The translations under genes were made by a program, and so were the position numbers. This document shows positions 1 through 5,502 of a stretch of 6,060 nucleotides of DNA, in pieces. The notes under the pieces are model-generated. The model did not search any database. It had not been told where the DNA came from and saw only the letters and a program-made list of their open reading frames with translations. This stretch comes from CAZYWA01 sp964650975 [NCBI: uncultured bacterium] (lineage in GTDB: Bacteria; JADJOY01), in NCBI GenBank assembly GCA_964650975.1, contig CAZYWA010000489.1:1-6060 (forward strand), in the 5' to 3' direction. Numbering within the stretch: the first letter of the stretch is position 1; every line of letters begins with the position of its first letter.

Positions 1-947
1 CGATGGTGGCCTGGTGGTGGTCGAGCCGCCGCGGGCATCCGGCGCGCACCCGGCTCCACTTTTCCGACACCGGCGTGCTGCAGGAGGTCGCGCGCACCGC
101 ACGGGCGCGCGTCCCGCGGCTGCTCGCGGGACTGCGTGGCACGGGGCTGGTGTTCGCGGTCCTGGCGCTGGCGCGCCCGCAGTCGGGAGTGGTCGAGGAG
201 CGGGTGACCCAGGAAGGCGTCGACATCGTGGTCGCGCTCGACATCTCGGGCTCGATGGCGGCCGAAGACTTCCAGCCGTCGAACCGGATCGAGGTCGCGA
301 AGCGGGTGATCCAGAAGTTCGTGGAAGGGCGCAGGGGCGACCGCATCGGGCTGGTCATCTTCGCGGGTCATGCGCTCACCAAGTGCCCGCTGGTCCTCGA
401 TCCCGAGATCCTCTCGGCGCTGGTCGACGAGGTGGAGATCGGCGAGGTCGAGGACGGCACCGCCATCGGCACCGCGATCGCCACCTCCCTCAACCGGCTC
501 AAGGCGGGTCACGGCAAGAGCCGTGTGCTGGTGCTGGTCACCGACGGCGTCAACAACCGCGGCGAGATCGATCCGATGACGGCGGCCAAGCTCGCCAAGC
601 CGCTGGGCGTGAAGATCTACACGATCGGCGTCGGCACCCAGGGAGTGGCGCTCTTCCCGATGCGCGACGCGCTGGGACGGGTGCATCACGTGCAGCAGCC
701 GGTCGAGATCGACGAGCAGCTCCTGACGGAAATCGCGGGCATGACGGACGGGCGGTACTTCCGCGCCACCGACACCGAGACGCTGGTCAAGATCTTCGCG
801 GACATCGACCGGCTCGAACGCTCGCCCGCGCAGATCGACCGTGTGACGCACTATCGCGAGCTCTTTCCGCCGCTCCTGGTTCTCTCGCTGGTGCTGGTGA
901 TCGGCAGCGAGACGCTGCTGCGCACGGCGTTCCGGGTGATCCCGTGA
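1..947 (+). CDS. batA: BatA-like von Willebrand factor A membrane protein (5' end missing)
   Basis: This is a membrane-anchored VWA-domain protein of the Bat (aerotolerance) family, probably a scaffold of an envelope complex. Numbering from the first in-frame ATG (base 3), a hydrophobic segment lies at residues about 47-57, the VWA domain at about 73-270, and a C-terminal membrane helix at about 287-302. The MIDAS metal site looks intact: DISGS at 80-84, T153 in EDGTAIGTAI, and D181 in VTDG. The family motif with Cys before Pro-Leu is present (TKCPLVLD, 126-133), as is the EIDEQLLTEIAG / RYFRATD block (235-257). The visible protein opens in the Trp/Arg-rich stretch that normally follows the first membrane helix, so the ATG at base 3 is unlikely to be the true start; I estimate that 15-20 residues lie upstream. 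A small oddity is TDGRYF where the family usually has TGGRYF. Its stop overlaps the batB start by 4 bases. Assignment to BatA rather than BatB rests on order and on the DISGS and YFRATD wording. Confidence 0.9.
   Translation, partial: MVAWWWSSRRGHPARTRLHFSDTGVLQEVARTARARVPRLLAGLRGTGLVFAVLALARPQSGVVEERVTQEGVDIVVALDISGSMAAEDFQPSNRIEVAKRVIQKFVEGRRGDRIGLVIFAGHALTKCPLVLDPEILSALVDEVEIGEVEDGTAIGTAIATSLNRLKAGHGKSRVLVLVTDGVNNRGEIDPMTAAKLAKPLGVKIYTIGVGTQGVALFPMRDALGRVHHVQQPVEIDEQLLTEIAGMTDGRYFRATDTETLVKIFADIDRLERSPAQIDRVTHYRELFPPLLVLSLVLVIGSETLLRTAFRVIP
935..939 (+). promoter_or_regulatory. Weak Shine-Dalgarno-like site for batB
   Basis: GGTGA lies 4 bases upstream of the GTG at 944. It is a poor match at short spacing, so batB translation probably relies partly on coupling to batA through the overlapping stop and start. 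Confidence 0.35.
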
Positions 948-1990
948 GCATCCTGAGTGCACCATCGTGGCTCGTGCTGCTGCTCGCGGTGCCGCTTCTC
1001 GGTGGTCTCTTCGCGTGGGGAGCGCGCCGGCACGCGGCGGCGCTCGAGGCCCTCGTGGGTGCCAAGCTCGCGCCGCGCCTCGCGCCGCGTCCGCCGCCCT
1101 GGTCGCGGGCGGCCCGTGTGGCCGCCGTGCTGACGTTCGTGGCGATGGCATCGCTGGCGCTGGCCCGGCCGCGCTGGGGACACGAGCTCAAGGATCTGAC
1201 CACCCACGGCGTCGACGTGATGGCGCTGGTCGACGTGTCGCGCAGCATGGGAGTGAAGGACGTGGCGCCGAGCCGCCTCGACCTGGCGAAGGCGGTGCTC
1301 GGGGCACTCGCGTCGCGCGCCACCACGGATCGCCTGGGGCTGGTGGCGTTCGCCGGATCGCAGCACCTGATGTGTCCCCTGACGCTCGATCGCTCGGCCT
1401 TCGCGCTGTTCCTCGATCTCCTCGACACGGGGCTGGTGCCGGTGCCGGGGACCGACATCGCGGGAGCGATCCGCAAAGGCGTCGGCCTCCTGGCGCACGC
1501 TCCCGGTAAGCCGGTGCTGCTGCTCATCTCGGACGGCGAGAGCCTCATGGGCGACCCGCTCGCCGCGGCGAAGGAAGCGGCGGCCAAGGGCATCCTGATT
1601 TTGACCATCGGTGTCGGCACGCCGGCCGGGCAGCCGGTGCCGCTGGTCGACGAGAAGGGCCAAGTCACGGGCTACCAGAAGGATCGCGACGGGCAGGTGG
1701 TCACGAGCCGCCTCGACGAGTCCTCGCTGGCCGCGATCGCCGAAGCCACCGGTGGGCGATACTTCCCGCTGCGTGCAGGCGGCGCGGCTCTCGAGGCGCT
1801 GGCCGCGGAGCTCGACCGGCTGCCCTCCTCGGAGCGAACCATGCGCGCTGGCGAGAACAAGCCGGAGCGGTTCCAGATCCCGCTGGCGCTGGGTGTGGTG
1901 GCGCTGGTGGTGGAATCGCTGATCGGGCGGCTGGCGCGGCCGCGCGGCGTCGCGGCTCGCGCCGGAGTGGTGCGGGAGGAACGGTCGTGA
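944..1990 (+). CDS. batB: BatB-like von Willebrand factor A membrane protein
   Basis: This second VWA protein of the Bat operon is a paralogue of BatA and its likely partner in the membrane. It is 348 residues long, about the usual length. Membrane helices are at about 6-25 and 56-73, the VWA domain at about 88-293, and a C-terminal helix at about 311-328. MIDAS residues are present: DVSRS at 97-101, T170 in VPGTDIAGA, and D197 in LISDGES. Family signatures include FAGSQHLMCPLTLD (136-149), TIGVGTPAG (221-229) and ATGGRYFPLR (268-277). The frame is open far upstream, through batA, but protein similarity begins only at the GTG at 944, which gives a proper first membrane helix and a GTGA overlap with the batA stop. 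The far-upstream ATG at 14 would translate batA in the wrong frame into Arg/Gly-rich low-complexity protein. The gene ends in another GTGA overlap with batC. The fold and family are well supported; the molecular function of BatB is not established. Confidence 0.93.
   Translation: MSILSAPSWLVLLLAVPLLGGLFAWGARRHAAALEALVGAKLAPRLAPRPPPWSRAARVAAVLTFVAMASLALARPRWGHELKDLTTHGVDVMALVDVSRSMGVKDVAPSRLDLAKAVLGALASRATTDRLGLVAFAGSQHLMCPLTLDRSAFALFLDLLDTGLVPVPGTDIAGAIRKGVGLLAHAPGKPVLLLISDGESLMGDPLAAAKEAAAKGILILTIGVGTPAGQPVPLVDEKGQVTGYQKDRDGQVVTSRLDESSLAAIAEATGGRYFPLRAGGAALEALAAELDRLPSSERTMRAGENKPERFQIPLALGVVALVVESLIGRLARPRGVAARAGVVREERS
948..961 (+). repeat. 14-base repeat, copy 1 (batA/batB junction)
   Basis: GCATCCTGAGTGCA begins just after the batA stop and encodes part of the first codons of batB. 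An identical copy occurs at 5488-5501, also just after a stop codon. It may be chance. Confidence 0.6.
1975..1980 (+). promoter_or_regulatory. Strong Shine-Dalgarno site for batC
   Basis: GGAGGA lies 6 bases before the GTG at 1987 and is the best ribosome binding site in the window. It decides the batC start and lies inside the last codons of batB. Confidence 0.75.
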
Positions 1991-2880
1991 GTCGCACCTG
2001 GCCGCCCCTGTTGCTGATGCTCTTGGCGCCGGCGGTCGCGGGCTTCTCGCCGCTCTCGTGGATCGATCCGGCCGCGGGCGAGAACCGCGCCGGTAACCAG
2101 AAGTATCGAGCGGGTGCGTTCGAGGACGCGGCCAAGAGCTACTCGAAGGGCGCCGCGGCCGATCCCGGACGGCCCGAGCTGCTCTACAACCTCGGCAATG
2201 CGCTCGAGCGCTTGAACAAGCATCCCGAGGCGGCGGCCGCATACCAGCAGGCACTACAGAAGGCGCCGGCGTCGCTCTCGGCGCAGGCTTGGTACAACCT
2301 CGGGAACAGCCTGCTGGCTGCGGGCAAAGGGAAAGAAGCGGTCCAGGCGTATCGCGAGTCGCTGGTCCGCGACCCGAGCAGCGCCGACGCCAAGCGGAAC
2401 CTCGAGCTGGCGCTCGAGCAGGCCAAGAAAGAACCGCCCAAGTCGGACAAGAACAAGAACGACAACGACAAGAACAAAGACAAAGACAAAGACAAGGACG
2501 ATAAAGACAAGAACCAAGGCTCCTCCAAGAACTCCGAGGATCAGAAGAACCCGCAGCAGGACCAGCCGAAGGACCAGAATCCAGAGCAGCAATCGTCCGA
2601 CTCCAAGAAGCAGGATCAGGACGCGGACCAGCAGACCGCGAAAAACGAGCCGAACGACCAGAAGCCTCCCGAGCAGCCACCGCCTTCGTCACCTCCGCCG
2701 CAGGAGGATGAGAAGCCCGCGCCGAAGGAGGAGCCAGAGCCTCAGCCATCCGATTCCGATCTCACCAAGGAGCAAGCGGAGAACCTGCTCCGGAGCTTCG
2801 ATCAGATGGAGCGGCGCCAGCGCGAGCAGGCCGAGGCGCACAAGGATCAGCAGGGCTCGTCCGGAGGGCTCGACTGGTGA
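1987..2880 (+). CDS. batC: BatC-like exported TPR protein with Lys/Asp-rich linker
   Basis: This is a TPR protein of the Bat operon, 297 residues with a GTG start read as Met. A short signal peptide (1-18) ends in a consensus AVA cleavage site at 16-18, so the mature protein probably faces the periplasm. TPR-type helices follow at about 32-145, with repeated YNLGN motifs at 67-71 and 103-107 and DP turns at 59-60 and 129-130. Residues about 147-255 form a long, almost uncharged-hydrophobe-free linker rich in Lys, Asp, Asn, Gln, Glu and Pro, including an alternating KD tract at 164-171, and should be disordered. The C-terminus (258-297) has a conserved-looking helix, LTKEQAENLLRSFDQMERRQ, and a terminal DW, both typical of BatC. 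TPRs usually bind proteins, so a role in holding BatA, BatB or BatD partners is inferred. The gene overlaps both neighbours by GTGA. The linker DNA is much richer in A and poorer in T than its surroundings. Family assignment is firm; the role is not known. Confidence 0.9.
   Translation: MSRTWPPLLLMLLAPAVAGFSPLSWIDPAAGENRAGNQKYRAGAFEDAAKSYSKGAAADPGRPELLYNLGNALERLNKHPEAAAAYQQALQKAPASLSAQAWYNLGNSLLAAGKGKEAVQAYRESLVRDPSSADAKRNLELALEQAKKEPPKSDKNKNDNDKNKDKDKDKDDKDKNQGSSKNSEDQKNPQQDQPKDQNPEQQSSDSKKQDQDADQQTAKNEPNDQKPPEQPPPSSPPPQEDEKPAPKEEPEPQPSDSDLTKEQAENLLRSFDQMERRQREQAEAHKDQQGSSGGLDW
2476..2499 (+). repeat. AAAGAC hexamer repeat (Lys-Asp codons) in batC
   Basis: Three perfect tandem copies of AAAGAC (2476-2493) are followed by one variant copy, AAGGAC (2494-2499). 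They encode the alternating Lys-Asp tract of the BatC linker. The repeat sits in a longer stretch (about 2440-2517) with only two T residues on the + strand. Because the unit is six bases, slippage would change the linker length without breaking the frame. Confidence 0.85.
2863..2868 (+). promoter_or_regulatory. Shine-Dalgarno site for batD
   Basis: GGAGGG lies 8 bases before the GTG at 2877, inside the end of batC. Good match and spacing support the GTG start and the signal peptide that follows it. Confidence 0.65.
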
Positions 2881-4715
2881 GCCTCCGGCGAGTCGCGGCG
2901 ACCGCCGTCGTGCTCGCGCTGACGCTTCTCGGCGTCACCGCGCGAGCCGCGCCAGCGCGCGTCACCGTCGACGTCGACCCGAATCCCGTGGGCACCAGCG
3001 ACCGGCTCCGGGTGTCGATCGTCGTCGAAGGTGAGGACGCCTCGGACGCCAACCTTCCAGCCTTTCCGGTGGTCGACGGCCTGCGCAGCCTGGGCGGTGC
3101 GAGCACCAGCGAATCGCAGAACGTGGTGATCGACGGAGGCGGCTTCCGGCGCACCGTCACCCGCACCATCAGCTACTCGTTCCTGCCGGAGCGGGCCGGC
3201 GACGTGACGATACCTGCGCTCGACGTCACCGTCGGCAAGCAGACGGTTCGCACCCAGCCGCAGACCGTGCACGTGATCGCGGGCTCCGTGGGCGCCGGGC
3301 AGTCAGGCGGACGGGCGCCCTCCAACGATCCGTTCGATTCGCTGTTCCGCGATCCGCTCGACTCGGTCCGATCGCGCACCCGGACCGTCGACGTCCCGGA
3401 GATGTCGATCCGCCGTACCGCCAGCGCCACGCACGTCTACGCCGGCGAGCCGATCCGGCTCACCGTCGAGCTCTGGGTCGGTCCCGGTGAAGGACACATC
3501 GAGCAGGCCGGTCCGGTGAGTGGCACCGAGCGTTCCGGCTTCTGGGTCGAGAATCTGAAGACCGACCCGCGCGCCACTGCGCGCACCGAGGAGCGGGCCG
3601 GGCGCGTATTCACCGTGTTCACGCTGAGCCAGGACCTGCTCTACGCGACCCAGACCGGCAAGCTGGTGTTGCCGGCCGAGAGCTGGCGGGTGGTGTACCG
3701 GCCGAGCGCCTTTTCGCTGCTGTCCCCGGCGCAGGAGATCTTCCCCAAGTCGGACGAGCTGCCGCTCGACATCGACCCGCTTCCCACCGCAGGCCGCCCG
3801 GCGGATTTTTCGGGCCTGGTGGGCCAGTTCGAGGTGAAGAGCGACGTCGACCGGGAGCGCGGCAAGGTGGGCGACGCGGTCACGTGGCGGATCTCGGTTT
3901 CCGGGAAAGGCAACCTGCGCACCGCCGGCGAGCTGCCGCTTCCCAAGCCCGACGCGTTCGAGGTCTTCTCGTCCAAAGCGAACGACGACGTGCACGCGAG
4001 CGAAACCGGGCTCGAGGGGGCGCGCACCACCGAGCAGGTGCTGATTCCGCGCAGCGCCGGGACGCTCACCGTGCCGCCGCTCGCGCTCTCGTACTTCGAT
4101 CCTCACGATCGCGTGTACAAGCGCGCCGAGGCGCCTGGCCATCGCATCGTCGTCGAGGGTGGCGCTCCGGTTCCGGCGGTGGTGGGACCGGCGTCGCAGA
4201 TCGCGACGGCGCGCCCGGTGCAGCAGGGGACCGACATCCGCTACATCAAGAGCGCGCCTGGCGGGCTGAAACCGGAGCGCGATCTCTCGGGCTCGACGTC
4301 GATTTGGCTGCTTGCGCTGCTGGCGCCGGCCGCGAACGTGGGACTTTGGTGGCGTCGTCAGCGAACGATGGCGGAAGGGCGCGATCCGCTGCGGCTCAAG
4401 CGTCGGCAAGCGTTGGCGCAGCTCGAGAAGACCCTGTCCGTGGTGCGGGACGACGAGAGCGACGCCCTGGCGCGGATCTCGGGCGCGCTCGTGACGTTCT
4501 TGCACGACCGCTTCGGCATCCCACGGGTGGAGGTGACCGCCGCGCGGCTTCGCGAGGGCGCCGCCGAGCACGGTTTGCCGAGCGATCGGATCGAGGATCT
4601 GGTGACGCTGCTCCGCGAGCTCGACGCGGCCCGGTTCGGCGGCGTGAGCGGCGGAGCCGCCGGAGTGGCGAAGCGAGTGCGCGAGCTGGCGAAGCTTCTC
4701 GAGGCGGCGTCGTGA
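2877..4715 (+). CDS. batD: BatD-like exported protein (BatD / oxygen-tolerance family)
   Basis: This is the large envelope component of the Bat system, 612 residues, in the usual size range. A signal peptide (1-24) ends in ARA before APARV. The exported part is predicted to be beta-rich. Its first domain, about 27-135, has the family pattern of an LPAFPVVDGL motif (60-69), a YSFLPERAGDVTIPAL block (100-115) and a VGKQTVRTQP strand (119-128). An Asp/Pro/Phe-rich linker with DPFDSLFRDP (151-160) leads to a second domain from about 172. A third has the characteristic VGDAVTWRISVSGKGNL (331-347). A single membrane helix at about 475-492 ends in WWRRQ, leaving a cytoplasmic tail of about 120 residues that is helical and charged. 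With the N-terminal signal this means a periplasmic body anchored near its C-terminus. The GTG start overlaps the batC stop as GTGA, and the gene ends in the same overlap with batE. No enzymatic motif is seen; a scaffolding or partner-binding role is inferred. Confidence 0.92.
   Translation: MSLRRVAATAVVLALTLLGVTARAAPARVTVDVDPNPVGTSDRLRVSIVVEGEDASDANLPAFPVVDGLRSLGGASTSESQNVVIDGGGFRRTVTRTISYSFLPERAGDVTIPALDVTVGKQTVRTQPQTVHVIAGSVGAGQSGGRAPSNDPFDSLFRDPLDSVRSRTRTVDVPEMSIRRTASATHVYAGEPIRLTVELWVGPGEGHIEQAGPVSGTERSGFWVENLKTDPRATARTEERAGRVFTVFTLSQDLLYATQTGKLVLPAESWRVVYRPSAFSLLSPAQEIFPKSDELPLDIDPLPTAGRPADFSGLVGQFEVKSDVDRERGKVGDAVTWRISVSGKGNLRTAGELPLPKPDAFEVFSSKANDDVHASETGLEGARTTEQVLIPRSAGTLTVPPLALSYFDPHDRVYKRAEAPGHRIVVEGGAPVPAVVGPASQIATARPVQQGTDIRYIKSAPGGLKPERDLSGSTSIWLLALLAPAANVGLWWRRQRTMAEGRDPLRLKRRQALAQLEKTLSVVRDDESDALARISGALVTFLHDRFGIPRVEVTAARLREGAAEHGLPSDRIEDLVTLLRELDAARFGGVSGGAAGVAKRVRELAKLLEAAS
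4701..4704 (+). promoter_or_regulatory. Moderate Shine-Dalgarno site for batE
   Basis: GAGG lies 7 bases upstream of the GTG at 4712, within the end of batD. It is short but well spaced, and is likely reinforced by coupling through the GTGA overlap. Confidence 0.5.
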
Positions 4716-5485
4716 AACGGCGGAGCTGGCGCGCGCACGTGGTGGGATGCGCCGTGGCCTTGCTCGCATGCGTCGCTTGCACGAGCGCCGTGCGGGCCGG
4801 CGAGCTCGACACGGTGTTCGAGGACGGGAACCATGCGTACGCCGACGGCCATTTCGCCGACGCCGTCGCCAGCTATCAGCGGCTGGTCGATCAGGGCGTG
4901 CGCGATCCGGCGTTGCTCTTCAATCTGGGCGACGCGCTCTATCGCCTCGATCGGCTCGCCGAAGCGCGCCTTGCATGGGAGCGGGCGCTCCGCCGTGCAC
5001 CGGCCGATGCCGACCTCGCCGACAACTTGAAGCTCGTGATCACCAGGCTCGGGCTCGAGCCGTTGCCGTCGCCCTCGTGGCCCGAACGGGTGCTCGACGC
5101 CGCGCTGGGAATGACCACGCCCAACGGCTGGCTGATATGGACGCTCCTCACGTGGCTGGCGTTTCATACGGCGCTCGCGGCGTCGTGGGTCACGACACGC
5201 GCTCGCGCGGCGCGAGCCGTGGTCGTGGTGATCGCGGCGGTGGCGTTCGCGGTGGCAGCGCCGCTCGCGTGGCTGAGCCAGGCGCGCTTGCTCCGGCCCG
5301 AAGCCGTTGCGTTGAGCGGCGCTCTGCCGGTGCTCGCGGCGCCCGCCGCCGGTGCCACCTCGCTCTTCACGTTGCCCCTCGGCGAGCGGGTGCGCGTCGA
5401 GGGCGAGCAGGGCGAATGGATGCACGTGAGCCTGCCCAACGGCTGGCACGGCTGGGTGGCCGTCGCTTCCGTGGGGCGGATTTGA
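4712..5485 (+). CDS. batE: BatE-like TPR and SH3-type domain membrane protein
   Basis: This is the last Bat gene, 257 residues from GTG. A basic, hydrophobic signal (1-29) ends in VRA before GELD, a plausible signal peptidase I site. Cys20 in ALLAC is an imperfect lipobox, so lipidation is possible but less favoured. Two TPR units at about 35-100 carry FEDGNHAYADGHFADAVASY (36-55) and LLFNLGDALYRLDRLAEA (68-85). Two membrane helices lie at about 139-158 and 168-188. The tail (about 198-257) looks like a bacterial SH3 domain: LGERVRVEGEQGEWMHVSLP (223-242) followed by NGWHGWVAVASV. This TPR, helices, SH3b order is the usual BatE arrangement. The SH3b tail may bind peptidoglycan or a partner protein, which is inferred. 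The frame is also open upstream to base 3884, but that stretch is a shadow of batD. The batD stop overlap fixes the start. Only 15 bases separate the stop from the next gene. Confidence 0.9.
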   Translation: MKRRSWRAHVVGCAVALLACVACTSAVRAGELDTVFEDGNHAYADGHFADAVASYQRLVDQGVRDPALLFNLGDALYRLDRLAEARLAWERALRRAPADADLADNLKLVITRLGLEPLPSPSWPERVLDAALGMTTPNGWLIWTLLTWLAFHTALAASWVTTRARAARAVVVVIAAVAFAVAAPLAWLSQARLLRPEAVALSGALPVLAAPAAGATSLFTLPLGERVRVEGEQGEWMHVSLPNGWHGWVAVASVGRI

Positions 5486-5502
5486 GTGCATCCTGAGTGC
5501 AT
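5483..5502 (+). repeat. Short direct repeat TGAGTGCAT around the batE stop
   Basis: TGAGTGCAT occurs at 5483-5491 and again at 5494-5502 with CC between them, an 11-base period, about one helical turn. The first copy contains the batE stop and the second reaches into the next start codon. It could be a small operator-like element, a short duplication or chance. There is no T-run or strong hairpin here, so it is not a terminator. Confidence 0.55.
5488..5501 (+). repeat. 14-base repeat, copy 2 (batE/next gene junction)
   Basis: GCATCCTGAGTGCA is identical to 948-961. It fills most of the gap after batE and ends on the first base of the next ATG. Confidence 0.6.

Noticed and set aside
3-5. ATG at base 3 as the true batA start
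   Set aside because: The protein from this Met lacks the first membrane helix expected in BatA and opens in the Trp/Arg-rich stretch that normally follows it, so the real start is left of the window.
14-943. Upstream extension of batB to an ATG at 14
   Set aside because: The extra residues are an out-of-frame reading of batA, and BatB similarity and its first membrane helix begin at the GTG at 944.
851-2749. Long open frame on the minus strand (632 codons) across batA-batC
   Set aside because: It lies opposite strongly supported bat genes, translates to Arg/Pro/Ser/Ala-rich low-complexity protein, and matches no family pattern. Long antisense open frames are expected in very GC-rich coding DNA.
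3884-4711. Upstream extension of batE through batD
   Set aside because: The added stretch is Arg/Ala/Gly-rich shadow sequence, and the signal peptide and GTGA overlap place the start at 4712.
3303-4769. Open frame on the minus strand (488 codons) opposite batD
   Set aside because: Arg/His/Leu-rich translation without recognisable motifs, while batD on the other strand has clear family blocks along its length.
944-5485. A new, undescribed defence or signalling system built from VWA and TPR proteins
   Set aside because: Gene order and the family motifs in all five proteins match the known Bat operon, so novelty cannot be claimed from this window.
5486-5500. Transcription terminator or promoter between batE and the next gene
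   Set aside because: The gap is only 15 bases, with no stable hairpin and no T-run, and it is too short to hold a full promoter; any promoter would have to lie within batE.
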